A DNA stretch of 29,110 nucleotides from CAYZZU01 sp964483105 (GTDB lineage Bacteria; CG2-30-53-67). Position 1 is the first letter of the stretch. Every line of letters starts with the position of its first letter. The translations under genes and the position numbers were made by a program. The stretch is taken from the NCBI GenBank assembly GCA_964483105.1, contig CAYZZU010000029.1:1-29110 (forward strand), in the 5' to 3' direction. This document shows, piece by piece, positions 1-7,601 of this stretch. Under the pieces are notes generated by a model, which searched no databases, was not told the origin of the DNA, and was given only the letters and a program-made list of their open reading frames with translations.

Positions 1-33
1 AAAACACTCCGGACACTTTTCAAAACGAGCTTC
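1..33 (-). repeat. Left copy of a 33-bp inverted repeat bracketing dinB
   Basis: The first 33 bases match 1700-1732 in inverted orientation at 28 of 33 positions without gaps, and better if one base is shifted. The shared core is CTCGTTTTGAAAAGTG. Because the repeat begins at base 1 it may extend beyond the window. No transposase lies between the two copies, so whether they are transposon ends, a dispersed repeat or regulatory sites is unknown. Confidence 0.7.
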
Positions 34-87
34 CTCAACAAAACGATCTGAACATCTCTGTCGCTGGATTCGGGCCCCGATTCAAAC

Positions 88-134
88 TTGACACCGAACG
101 GGTCCTTTGATAGATGTTGGGTATACATACTGAA
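88..134 (+). promoter_or_regulatory. Possible dinB promoter and operator-like dyad
   Basis: TTGACA at 88-93 is followed after 17 bp by TAGATG at 111-116, a good -35 with a poor -10. Just downstream, GGGTATACATACTG (119-132) contains the palindrome GTATAC and loosely resembles a LexA-type operator. SOS control is what dinB genes commonly show, but this site is only weakly supported by its sequence. Confidence 0.3.
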
Positions 135-171
135 TTCTTATTTCCGCGGACCATGAATCCAAGGACGGAGC

Positions 172-222
172 ATGGAGCGGAAAGTCACCACAAGGCAGAA
201 GGAAATTCTGAACTTTATCAAT
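172..222 (+). pseudogene. Apparent 5' remnant of a lexA gene
   Basis: An ATG at 172, preceded by GGACGGAGC, opens a frame whose first 19 residues, MERKVTTRQKEILNFINES, look like the start of LexA (pattern T-x-RQ-x-EIL-x-FI). After that the frame loses all LexA likeness and runs on as nonsense beneath dinB. The dinB ATG at 221 lies in a different frame inside the codons for the last LexA-like residues. I infer a deletion that joined the first codons of lexA to dinB, leaving the lexA start as a translated leader. It could also be a chance match in a short peptide, though the pattern is distinctive. Confidence 0.55.
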
Positions 223-1384
223 GAATCGGATCATTCTCCATATCGACATGGACGCCTTCTTCGCCTCGGTGGAGCAGCAATGCCACCCCGAACTCCGGGG
301 CAAGCCGATCGCAGTGATCGGATCGGGCAAACGGACAGTGATCACCACCTCCTCATACGAGGCCCGAGCCCATGGCGTTCAAACCGGCATGAACATCTTC
401 GAGGCGAAACGGGCCTGCCCCGGTCTCCTGCTGGTCGTAGGGAACCACCGGAAATACACCGACACATCGAGCCGGATCCTGCAAATCCTCCAGGACTACT
501 CTCCCCTCGTCGAGGTCTGTTCCATCGATGAGGCCTTTATCGATCTCAGCGGATCCACACGCCTCTTAGGCCCTCCGGAAAAGACCGCCCGACACATCAA
601 AAAAAGGATCCGTGACCGGTTCGGACTCTCCTGCTCCGTGGGAATCGCCCCCAATAAACTGCTCGCCAAACTGGCCGCCGGAATGGGGAAACCGGACGGC
701 CTGGTCCGGATCGATCCAGGAGAAGTCGAAGCCTTTCTCGAGGATCTTCCCGTCACCAGACTCTGCGGTATCGGGAAACGGATCGGAGGGGCGCTTGAAA
801 ACCTCGGCGTCCGAACCTGCGGAGAGTTGGGAAAAATCTCCGTCGAGACCCTGAGGAGACGCTTCGGAATCATCGGGGAGACCCTCTCCGCCATGGGCCG
901 TGGGTTTGACCCCTCTCCCGTGGTCCCCCCGGGACAGGAACCCGAACCCAAATCGATCGGTCACAGCACCACCTTTCCACGGGATCTCTCCGACCGGCAG
1001 ATTCTTCACCGCACCCTCCTGCACCTTTCCGAACAGGTCGCCCGAAGGGCCCGACTCAAGCATCTTTGTGGTACGACCGTGACCCTGACCCTCCGTTACG
1101 CGGATTTCACAACCGTCTCCAGGCGGATCCGCCTCCACCACTTTCTGAATCACGGTCCCGAAATCTACCTTTCCGCCCGGAAGATTCTCTCCTCCTTCCC
1201 GCTCCGACAGAGCGTCCGCCTGCTGGGGGTCACCCTTTCCGGCCTCACCCCGGACACCTTCCAACTCCCTCTGTTTCCAACCGACCGCAAAAAGGAGAGG
1301 TTGACCCGTGCCATGGACGCGGTCAATGACCGGTACGGAATGTTCACCCTGACCTGGGGCAGCCTCCTTACTCAAGCATTGTAA
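221..1384 (+). CDS. dinB: DNA polymerase IV (Y-family translesion polymerase)
   Basis: This is a full-length 387-residue Y-family polymerase that copies past damaged DNA. Catalytic acidic residues are visible as IDMDAFF (residues 8-14, with D9) and SIDEAF (D103-E104), and the GIAPNKLLAKLAAGMGKPDG block (141-160) is standard for DinB. The little-finger domain fills roughly 240-345. A beta-clamp binding motif QLPLF lies at 348-352, before a further ~35-residue tail. The ATG at 221 gives the usual DinB start (MNRIILHIDMDAFF). It overlaps the lexA-like leader at 172 in another frame, so translation may be coupled. The gene sits alone inside a pair of 33-bp inverted repeats. Confidence 0.95.
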   Translation: MNRIILHIDMDAFFASVEQQCHPELRGKPIAVIGSGKRTVITTSSYEARAHGVQTGMNIFEAKRACPGLLLVVGNHRKYTDTSSRILQILQDYSPLVEVCSIDEAFIDLSGSTRLLGPPEKTARHIKKRIRDRFGLSCSVGIAPNKLLAKLAAGMGKPDGLVRIDPGEVEAFLEDLPVTRLCGIGKRIGGALENLGVRTCGELGKISVETLRRRFGIIGETLSAMGRGFDPSPVVPPGQEPEPKSIGHSTTFPRDLSDRQILHRTLLHLSEQVARRARLKHLCGTTVTLTLRYADFTTVSRRIRLHHFLNHGPEIYLSARKILSSFPLRQSVRLLGVTLSGLTPDTFQLPLFPTDRKKERLTRAMDAVNDRYGMFTLTWGSLLTQAL

Positions 1385-1699
1385 TCCCGATTTTAAGTCT
1401 GATCATTCGAAAATCTTTTCGATAGATATAAATTATAGAAGGTTCCCTCTCTCAGGAGGTTGTTTCAACGTTTCTACCCAGGTCTGCCGTTGACCTTTCT
1501 CATCGGATCCATCACGACACCCCTGGGAAAGGTTTTGGCCCCGGGATGACTTCGGGATTTCTCGGGATGGTTAATGACAAGATCAGGTCCGGGTTGAGAA
1601 AATCCGGAGGCTGAAAAGGGTTTGACCTCGGGAAGACCCACTCCGGGACTTCCCCCGGAAATAGCCGCACCTTGGTTCTAACTTATTGACAAGAATCAT

Positions 1700-1732
1700 G
1701 AAACTCGTTTTGAAAAGTGACGGAGGTGTTTT
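1700..1732 (+). repeat. Right copy of the 33-bp inverted repeat bracketing dinB
   Basis: This matches bases 1-33 in inverted orientation (28 of 33 ungapped), sharing CTCGTTTTGAAAAGTG. Read inward from each outer end, both copies start AAAACAC and end GAG-C/T-TTC. Inside the repeats the sequences are unrelated. A weaker partial match to the core (ACTTTTCAAAAC) occurs near 7606, but there it is part of the pepA promoter spacer and may be chance. Confidence 0.7.
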
Positions 1733-1829
1733 TTCGTACCATGGGAGGAAGTCCTGATCCAATTCCTGTTGACGGGAGCCATACGATCTTGCTCTTCTTT
1801 CCGATCTTGTCTTTGATACTCAGCTCATG

Positions 1830-1858
1830 ACAGGGGGTACGCTCCCCCTGCGGGGGAG
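1830..1858 (+). repeat. Dispersed hairpin repeat, copy 1
   Basis: A 29-bp unit containing the perfect hairpin CTCCCCC-TGC-GGGGGAG, preceded by ACAGGGGG. It matches 29047-29075 at 26 of 29 positions in the same orientation, and both copies have TCAGCTC a few bases upstream. It resembles a REP-type extragenic palindrome. No T-run follows, so it is not a typical terminator. Confidence 0.7.
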
Positions 1859-1870
1859 TCGGGTTTTCCT

Positions 1871-1900
1871 ATCCTGTCGATCCGGTTCATCCTGTCTAAA
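1871..1900 (+). repeat. Tandem ATCCTGTC motif
   Basis: Two copies of the octamer, or near octamer, ATCCTGTC (at 1871 and 1889) are separated by GATCCGGTTC and followed by TAAA. I recall similar 'atcctgt…catcctgtctaaa' strings in intergenic DNA of many bacteria, but cannot confirm it here. It directly follows hairpin repeat copy 1 and may be part of the same extragenic element. Confidence 0.4.
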
Positions 1901-1986
1901 AGGTTTGTTTCTTTGATGGGTGAATGGCTTTTCGCTTTGGACCTCATCACCACGAAAAATCGGGGGAACTTCTGGACCCATTCCGC

Positions 1987-2014
1987 TTGACAAGCCGGGA
2001 GGGCGGGATAGAAT
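1987..2014 (+). promoter_or_regulatory. Probable azoR promoter
   Basis: TTGACA at 1987-1992 and TAGAAT at 2009-2014 are separated by 16 bp. This places a start about 60 bases before the azoR ATG at 2080. Confidence 0.6.
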
Positions 2015-2079
2015 GATGGATAAGAAACAAGAAGAATTTTCGAGCTGTCTACAAAACCATACAGAAGGGGAGGGGCACC

Positions 2080-2712
2080 ATGAAGAAACTCCTTTATATC
2101 AAGGCATCTCCTCGCGGTCTGCGTTCCCATTCCCTGTCGGTGGCCGAGGCTTTTCTTGAGTCTTACCAGAAAGACCACCCGGGCGATGAGATCTTCACTC
2201 TGGACCTCTTTGAAAGAGACCTGCCGGCGTTCGATGGGCCGGCCGTCCAGGCGAAATACACCATCCTTCACGGGGCGGAACAGAGTCAGGAAGAACTTGC
2301 CGCCTGGAAATCGGTGGAGGTGATCATTCAGGAATTCAAGGAAGCGGATAAGTATGTCCTCGCCGTTCCCATGTGGAATTTCGGGATCCCCTACCGGCTC
2401 AAACAGTATATCGACCTCCTGGTTCAGCCGACCTACACCTTCTCTTTTTCTCCGGAGAAAGGATACACGGGTCTGGTCACCGGGAAACCGTTGTTCGTGG
2501 CCTACGCGCGGGGCGGAGAGTACGCCGCAGGAACGGAGGCCGGAGCGTACGACTTTCAGAAGAGATATCTCGAAACGATTTTAGGGTTTATCGGCTTCAC
2601 CGATATCCGGTCGGTCGTCGTGGAACCAACCCTGATGGGAGGCCCCGAGGTCGCCCGGAAAAAGCAGGAGGCCGCCTTGCTGCAGGCCAGGGAGATGGCC
2701 GGAACGTTCTGA
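2080..2712 (+). CDS. azoR: FMN-dependent NADH:quinone reductase / azoreductase
   Basis: This 210-residue soluble flavoprotein belongs to the AzoR/AcpD branch of the flavodoxin-like fold. Family members reduce quinones and azo bonds by two electrons using NAD(P)H. The N-terminal LLYIKASPRG strand-loop and S17-L-S region match the FMN-phosphate site. PMWNFGIPYRLKQYID (about 97-112) is the family hallmark that lines the flavin, and an ARGGEY loop follows near 145-150. The length is normal for the family (about 200). A strong ribosome site (AGGGGAGGGG) precedes the ATG. The gene stands alone with its own promoter and converges on rsmB, so no pathway can be read from its neighbours. Confidence 0.9.
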   Translation: MKKLLYIKASPRGLRSHSLSVAEAFLESYQKDHPGDEIFTLDLFERDLPAFDGPAVQAKYTILHGAEQSQEELAAWKSVEVIIQEFKEADKYVLAVPMWNFGIPYRLKQYIDLLVQPTYTFSFSPEKGYTGLVTGKPLFVAYARGGEYAAGTEAGAYDFQKRYLETILGFIGFTDIRSVVVEPTLMGGPEVARKKQEAALLQAREMAGTF

Positions 2713-2783
2713 AAAATGACAGTGCGCAGAAGGTTGATAGCGTCTGATCCTGATTCGATTCTCAGTTTTGTGGGCCGGGGGTT

Positions 2784-4139
2784 CTACCCCGCCGGAAATG
2801 ATCGGATCAGTCTTGCCGCAAAGAGGCCGTCGCTCCCGTGGGAAGAGGGAAAGGCGTGGAAGAATCCATTCTCATCAAACAGGGCCTGGATCCCTTCCGG
2901 AAGAAAGGCCGGTTTTCTATCGAGGACAAATTCCGGGGCCTCCCGGAGGAAGGTTTCGATCACATTCTCGTCTTCTTCCGGTTCCAAGGAACAGGTGGAA
3001 TAGACGAGGACGCCTCCTGGCCGGACCAGGCGGGCGATATTGCGAAGGATGGCAAGTTGTCTTTCCTGATGCCGGACCAGGTCCTCCTCCCGTTTCCGCC
3101 ATTTGGCCTCCGGGTGACGGCGGAGGGTGCCGAGACCGGAACAGGGCGCGTCAATGAGAACACGGTCGAAGAAATCCGGGAACGTCACAGCGGCCGCATC
3201 GCCGAGCCGGGGACGGACAATGGAGAGATGAAGACGGTCTATATTCTTCTGAAGCCTCCCGATCCGCGCCGGATTTTCATCCAGGGCGACAATCTCGCCC
3301 CGGTCTCCCATCATCTGGGCCAGGTGTGAACTCTTTCCGCCCGGAGCGGCGCAGGCATCCAGGATTCTCTCTCCCGGACGCGCCCCGACGAGATGGGAAA
3401 CAAGCATCGAACCTGTATCCTGGACATAGAACCACCCCTCCGCGAATCCGGGAAGCGCCGTCACCTCGCCTCCTCCGACCACTTCGAGCGCCTCTGGGAT
3501 CCAGGGATCTCTCCTGATCTCCCGCCCGGTCCGGGCGATGGCCTCCATGCACTCCTCCACCTCGATGCTCCAGGTATTGACCCGCAGGAAAAGTTTCGGA
3601 GACAAATTGAAAGACTGCAGGAACGACTCGGCGCGGGATTTCCCGAAACGGTCAACCCAACGCCTCACAAGCCATTCGGGATAGGAATAAATCACGGCAA
3701 GACAGGCGACTCCATCCGAGGGATCGGGGAAGGGGATCCGGTCCTTTCTTCGAATCAGGTTTCGAAGAACACCGTTTACAAATCGCACATGTCCTTCATG
3801 CCCGCAGGTCCGAGCCAGTTCAACCGACTCGTTCACGGCGGCGCGGTCCGGAATCCGGTCCAGAAAAAGAATCTGGTACGCCCCGAGACGGAGGGCGTTT
3901 TGAATCCTGACCGGAACGGAAGCCAAAGGACGGGTTAAGAGTTTCTCCAGGAGGTAGTCGATCCGACCGCGCCACCGAAGGGTCCCCTTGACCAGTTCCA
4001 TGACGAGGGATCGATCCCGAAGGTCGCTTCCCGGGAAGGGAGAAAAATGCCGGCGCAAAAGATCCTTCAGGAGAAGTTCCGTCCGTTCTTCCCATTCGGT
4101 CAGAATCTGAAGCGCGATTCTCCGGGCGGGACTAACCAC
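2784..4139 (-). CDS. rsmB: 16S rRNA (cytosine-967 C5) methyltransferase
   Basis: The enzyme uses S-adenosylmethionine to methylate C967 of 16S rRNA. It has an N-terminal NusB-like RNA-binding domain (about 1-140) and a C-terminal Rossmann methyltransferase. Visible motifs are the SAM loop LDACAAPGGKSS (about 250), DAPCSG (C near 333) and STCSLEPEE (catalytic C near 383). I chose the GTG at 4139, which overlaps the htpX stop by eight bases and has GAGG upstream. An ATG at 4172 would add 11 residues unlike the family. It lies last in the def-fmt-DUF116-htpX-rsmB run and is probably co-translated with htpX. Confidence 0.93.
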   Translation of the reverse strand: MVSPARRIALQILTEWEERTELLLKDLLRRHFSPFPGSDLRDRSLVMELVKGTLRWRGRIDYLLEKLLTRPLASVPVRIQNALRLGAYQILFLDRIPDRAAVNESVELARTCGHEGHVRFVNGVLRNLIRRKDRIPFPDPSDGVACLAVIYSYPEWLVRRWVDRFGKSRAESFLQSFNLSPKLFLRVNTWSIEVEECMEAIARTGREIRRDPWIPEALEVVGGGEVTALPGFAEGWFYVQDTGSMLVSHLVGARPGERILDACAAPGGKSSHLAQMMGDRGEIVALDENPARIGRLQKNIDRLHLSIVRPRLGDAAAVTFPDFFDRVLIDAPCSGLGTLRRHPEAKWRKREEDLVRHQERQLAILRNIARLVRPGGVLVYSTCSLEPEEDENVIETFLREAPEFVLDRKPAFLPEGIQALFDENGFFHAFPSSHGSDGLFAARLIRSFPAG

Positions 4140-4971
4140 GCATGGCCTCGAGCCTCCGGATCCGTTCCTCAATCGGAGGATGGGTGGAAAAGAGCGCGGC
4201 CATCCCCTTTCCCCGGAGGGGATTCACGATAAAGAGGTGGGCCGTGGCCGGACCGGCCTGCATGGGGACGCGGCTCACCCCCTCCGTCAGTTTTCTCAGG
4301 GCGGAGGCCAGGTAAGAGGGACGGCCGGAGATCCGCGCTCCCCCCCGGTCCGCGGCGTACTCCCGCGAACGGGAGATTGCCATCTGGATGATCAGGGCGG
4401 CGATCGGGGCGAGGAACATCATGACAATCGCCGCAAGTCCCCCTCCCTCCCGGTCATCATCCCGGAATCCGCCGAAGATCAGACCCCATTTGGCGATGCT
4501 CGCCATCATGGCAATAGCGCCGGCGATGGTGCCGGCGATGGTGCCGATCAGGATATCCCGGTTTTTCACATGTGTCAGTTCATGCCCCAGGACCCCCATC
4601 AGTTCATTCCGGTCCAGGATCCGGAGGAGCCCGGTGGTGACAGCCACGGCGGCATGATGTGGATTCCGCCCCGTGGCGAAGGCGTTCGGCGTCGGATTCT
4701 CGATGACATAGACCCTGGGCATGGGAAGACCCGCGTTCCTGGACAACTGCTCCACGACACCGTAAAGCTCCTGGGCATCCCCCCTCCGGATCTCACGGGC
4801 ATGGTACCGTTTCAGCACAAGCTTGTCCGAGAACCAGTAAGACCCCGCGTTCATAACCAGGGCCACAAGGAAGGCGATCTTCATCCCCGAAGGACCGGCC
4901 AGGGCATAACCGGCCAGCATGAAAAGTCCCGTCAATGCCGACATCAGCAGAGTCGTTCGAAAAAGGTTCAT
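4132..4971 (-). CDS. htpX: HtpX-type membrane zinc metalloprotease
   Basis: This 279-residue M48 family protease of the inner membrane degrades misfolded membrane proteins. Two transmembrane helices at the N-terminus (about 5-45) are followed by the zinc motif HELTH (residues 130-134, in GHELTHVKNRD). Two more hydrophobic segments follow (about 140-165 and 180-200), and the third zinc ligand is E204 in SREYAADRGG. PNAFATG near 95-101 is typical of the family. AAGGAGC precedes the ATG at good spacing. It has its own promoter (5095-5122) overlapping the end of the DUF116 gene, which fits stress-responsive expression apart from the upstream genes. Confidence 0.95.
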   Translation of the reverse strand: MNLFRTTLLMSALTGLFMLAGYALAGPSGMKIAFLVALVMNAGSYWFSDKLVLKRYHAREIRRGDAQELYGVVEQLSRNAGLPMPRVYVIENPTPNAFATGRNPHHAAVAVTTGLLRILDRNELMGVLGHELTHVKNRDILIGTIAGTIAGAIAMMASIAKWGLIFGGFRDDDREGGGLAAIVMMFLAPIAALIIQMAISRSREYAADRGGARISGRPSYLASALRKLTEGVSRVPMQAGPATAHLFIVNPLRGKGMAALFSTHPPIEERIRRLEAMRG

Positions 4972-5094
4972 GGTATAAGCTCCTTGTCATTGCTGGTTCA
5001 TCCGGGGTGAAATCTCCCCTCTGAGACTTCAAGGCCTCCTGGGTCAGCCCCGATGTCCAATATTGAGACTGCCCCCTTCAAATACCTCAAACAG

Positions 5095-5122
5095 AATATA
5101 ATCACTTTCCCATCCCGGTCAA
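5095..5122 (-). promoter_or_regulatory. Probable promoter for htpX-rsmB
   Basis: On the minus strand TTGACC (5117-5122) and TATATT (5095-5100) are 16 bp apart. The -35 overlaps the DUF116 stop codon. The resulting leader is about 115 bases. Confidence 0.6.
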
Positions 5123-5916
5123 GCGTGATCCGCCTTGAGGCGATCCGCATCAGGGACCACGAAATGGCGGATGGCCTCCTTGACCTTCTGGAGATCAAAG
5201 ACGGTATTGACGCAGGGACCGAAGGGGCGTTCATTCAGGATTCCGAGCACGGGAAGGGGATAGGAGTCCACGATGCCGCTGGTCAGATCCCGCTTGCAGG
5301 CCACGGCGACCACGGCCTGCGGTCTTTTTTCCTGGATCAGGCGGCGGGCCAGGGTCCCTCCGGTGGCCACAAAGATCTCCACGCCGTACTGTTCCCCGAG
5401 GTCGATGAGATCGGGAATCCTGCAGCGGCCGCAGCGCTCGCAATTCCGGATATTCCCGGTTACACGCATGCGGCATTCATTGTACTGGATACAGTGAGGC
5501 ATCAGGAGAAGGAGCCGGTCATGCTTGACCTTGATTCGCCGTGACCGGACCAGTTGGTTGTTAACCTCCACAAAGGATTCCTGAATCTTCTCCCGGGGAA
5601 TCCGGAAGATCGCCCCGAAGAAGAGGGTGATCGGATAGATGACCCTCACCATGACCCCACGCATCCTGGAAAGAAAAAGGATCTCTTTCCCCTTGTACAG
5701 GGTCACCACCAGGAGAACCGAGGCCGCGGAGACAACGCAGAGAAAGGCGAGCGACAGGATCAGGACCGACATCAGCAGGCCCATCATGGCCCGGCTCACT
5801 CCCACTCCCCGGATCACAACCCAGAAGAGGCCTCCCACTCCGAAAAGAGCCGCCACCGCCAGGACCATCAAACCGATAAAGATCCGTTTCCTGGGACGTT
5901 CATTTCGCTTTTCCAA
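5119..5916 (-). CDS. DUF116 membrane protein with a cysteine-rich domain
   Basis: A 265-residue protein of the DUF116 family, whose function is unknown to me. Two transmembrane helices occupy about 12-36 and 44-74. The cytoplasmic part carries a cysteine cluster at C142, C148, C159, C162 and C165 (the last three as CERCGRC), with another cysteine near 207. That looks like a metal or iron-sulfur site. The start is unusual: a TTG inside the last codons of fmt, with AAGGGG upstream, giving a 17-base overlap and likely translational coupling. An in-frame ATG would start at residue 17, inside the first helix, and is less likely. Linkage to fmt and rsmB is a recurrent arrangement in deltaproteobacteria as I recall. 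Confidence 0.85.
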   Translation of the reverse strand: MEKRNERPRKRIFIGLMVLAVAALFGVGGLFWVVIRGVGVSRAMMGLLMSVLILSLAFLCVVSAASVLLVVTLYKGKEILFLSRMRGVMVRVIYPITLFFGAIFRIPREKIQESFVEVNNQLVRSRRIKVKHDRLLLLMPHCIQYNECRMRVTGNIRNCERCGRCRIPDLIDLGEQYGVEIFVATGGTLARRLIQEKRPQAVVAVACKRDLTSGIVDSYPLPVLGILNERPFGPCVNTVFDLQKVKEAIRHFVVPDADRLKADHA

Positions 5917-6853
5917 GGATCATCCCCTTCTGTATGTCCGGATGTCCCCGCAGGAACTCCTCCCCCCGCATTCTTCGTTTCCCGGGAAGTTGCAGCTCCT
6001 CGATGATCACGGACCCGCCGCCACACCCTACCACCAGATGCCTGTGTGCCAGGAGCACCTCCCCGGGATATCCCGTTTCGTCCGAAGGAGAGACCCGCCA
6101 TATCTTCAGCATCTCACCCTGAAGAAAGGTATAGGCCCCCGGCCAGGGGTCCATGCCGCGCACATGGTTACGGATTTCAGAAGACGTCCGATCCCAGGCA
6201 ATCTCTCCATGCTGCTTCTTCAGAAGAGGCGTATAGGTCGCTTCTTCCTCGTCCTGCGGGATCCGCTTGAGCTGCCCCTTTCGCAGGGCCTTCAAGGTTG
6301 CAAGGAGGGTCCGGACCCCCAGAATCGAGAGGCGTTCCGTAAGCTCTCCGGCGGTTTCGGTCCCGGAGATCCGGAGACGGTTCTGCAAGAGGATATCGCC
6401 GGTGTCCATTCCCCGGTCCATCATCATCGTAGTCACCCCGGTCTCCTTTTCCCCCTGAACAATGGCCATGGCAATCGGAGAGGCACCGCGATACTTCGGG
6501 AGAAGCGAGGCATGAAGATTGATGCAGCCGAACCGCGGAACCTCAAGAAGTTCAGGAGGGAGGATCTGTCCGAAGGCAACCACCACGATCAGATCGCAGG
6601 CCGTCTCCCGGATCGCCTGGATCACATCACGATCCGAAACCTTCCGGGGCTGAATGAGCGGAATTCCCCGCTCCAGGGCTTCTTCCTTGACAGGAGAGAT
6701 TGTAACTCTTCTCCCCCGGCCCGATCTTTTATCCGGTTGCGTAACGGCCAGAACCACGTCCTCCGTTTGCCACAACGCGGATAAGGAGGGGCGTGCGATC
6801 CGGGGGGTCCCCATAAACACGGTTCGAAGGGGTCTTGAAATTTCGGGACTCAT
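5900..6853 (-). CDS. fmt: Methionyl-tRNA formyltransferase
   Basis: Transfers a formyl group from 10-formyl-tetrahydrofolate to initiator Met-tRNA. The sequence shows the N-terminal FMGTP start strand, the folate and active-site block CINLHASLLPKYRGASPI with catalytic Asn and His, and the later D in MDRGMDTGDIL. A C-terminal anticodon-arm binding domain runs from about 205. Length (317 residues from the ATG) is standard. I prefer ATG 6853 over GTG 6859. Neither has a clear ribosome site, because a perfect 15-base dyad occupies that position (6865-6879). It is downstream of def, which acts on its product, and its end overlaps the DUF116 gene. Confidence 0.95.
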   Translation of the reverse strand: MSPEISRPLRTVFMGTPRIARPSLSALWQTEDVVLAVTQPDKRSGRGRRVTISPVKEEALERGIPLIQPRKVSDRDVIQAIRETACDLIVVVAFGQILPPELLEVPRFGCINLHASLLPKYRGASPIAMAIVQGEKETGVTTMMMDRGMDTGDILLQNRLRISGTETAGELTERLSILGVRTLLATLKALRKGQLKRIPQDEEEATYTPLLKKQHGEIAWDRTSSEIRNHVRGMDPWPGAYTFLQGEMLKIWRVSPSDETGYPGEVLLAHRHLVVGCGGGSVIIEELQLPGKRRMRGEEFLRGHPDIQKGMILGKAK

Positions 6854-6864
6854 GGACACACAGA

Positions 6865-6879
6865 ACGGTTTTGAACCGT
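6865..6879 (-). promoter_or_regulatory. Perfect short hairpin where the fmt ribosome site should be
   Basis: ACGGTT-TTG-AACCGT is a 6-bp stem with a three-base loop, 5 to 11 bases before the possible fmt starts. No Shine-Dalgarno sequence is seen there. It could modulate translation of fmt or be a binding site; both are inference. Confidence 0.35.
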
Positions 6880-6946
6880 GAGATTCTATTGATGGATGAA
6901 CCCATGGAGATACGCAGACACGGGTCCGTCGGGAAGTGGAGGATAC

Positions 6947-7480
6947 TTATGGATAGGCCCCCTGCCGGATCGCCTTTTTGATCTTCCTTTTAATCATATC
7001 CCGTTTTACGGGCGAAAGACGGTCGATAAACAGGACACCGCGAAGGTGATCACCTTCATGCTGAATCGCCCGGGCCAGCAGCCCCTCGGCATGGAGAGTG
7101 ACCTGTTTTCCCTCCCGCGTCAGATAACCGACTTCCACGCGTTCGGCCCTCGTAACCGGCCCCGTAAAGTCAGGAACGCTCAGACACCCCTCATCGTCCG
7201 TCTGTTCACCTTCCGATGAGAGAATTTCAGGGTTGATCATAACGATCAGAGAATCCGGTTTTTTCCCCACACTGGTGTCGATCACGATGACTTTTTTCAG
7301 CACCCCCACCTGAGGAGCGGCAAGTCCCACTCCCGGGGCCGCGTACAGGGTCCGTATCATGTCCTCAATCAGTTGTTGTAGATCATCGGTAATCCGGTCC
7401 ACATCAGATGAGGCCTTTCTCAGCAACTCATTCGGATAATGCAGGATCGGAAGGATACCCGTTAATTCCTTCTTCTCCAT
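6947..7480 (-). CDS. def: Peptide deformylase
   Basis: A 177-residue metallo-hydrolase that removes the N-formyl group from new proteins. All three signature motifs are present: GVGLAAPQVG (50-59), EGCLS with the metal ligand C99, and QHEGDHLRG with H141, E142 and H145. GGAG precedes the ATG by seven bases. It leads the def-fmt-DUF116 run; fmt begins about 90 bases later. Its promoter (7542-7570) faces away from pepA. Confidence 0.96.
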   Translation of the reverse strand: MEKKELTGILPILHYPNELLRKASSDVDRITDDLQQLIEDMIRTLYAAPGVGLAAPQVGVLKKVIVIDTSVGKKPDSLIVMINPEILSSEGEQTDDEGCLSVPDFTGPVTRAERVEVGYLTREGKQVTLHAEGLLARAIQHEGDHLRGVLFIDRLSPVKRDMIKRKIKKAIRQGAYP

Positions 7481-7541
7481 TTTCTTTCTCCATACTCTTC
7501 CGGAAACACCGGACTCTTTCTCCCTTTTTTAACTTTTTGTA

Positions 7542-7570
7542 ATTATAGACAACACAACCGGTTATGGCAA
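7542..7570 (-). promoter_or_regulatory. Promoter for the def operon
   Basis: On the minus strand TTGCCA (7565-7570) and a perfect TATAAT (7542-7547) are separated by 17 bp. Confidence 0.7.
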
Positions 7571-7601
7571 GCGAAATAGTTGGACCGGATGTTGTTCAAC
7601 G

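Larger units (their letters stand above)
1385..1986. other. Gene-poor stretch after dinB
   Basis: No coding region here looks real. It contains a short perfect dyad CGAAAA-TC-TTTTCG just after dinB that is too weak to call a terminator. It also holds the right copy of the inverted repeat (1700-1732), a GC-rich hairpin repeat (1830-1858) and a duplicated ATCCTGTC motif (1871-1900), each listed separately. The rest, including 1440-1690, shows nothing I recognise. Confidence 0.7.

Noticed and set aside
1825..2271. A 148-codon minus-strand frame across the azoR upstream region
   Set aside because: It runs through the hairpin repeat, the azoR promoter and the azoR start, and looks like no known protein.
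5639..6784. A 381-codon open frame on the plus strand
   Set aside because: It is antisense to the DUF116 gene and fmt and is rich in Arg, Pro and His with no motif, as expected for a shadow in GC-rich DNA.
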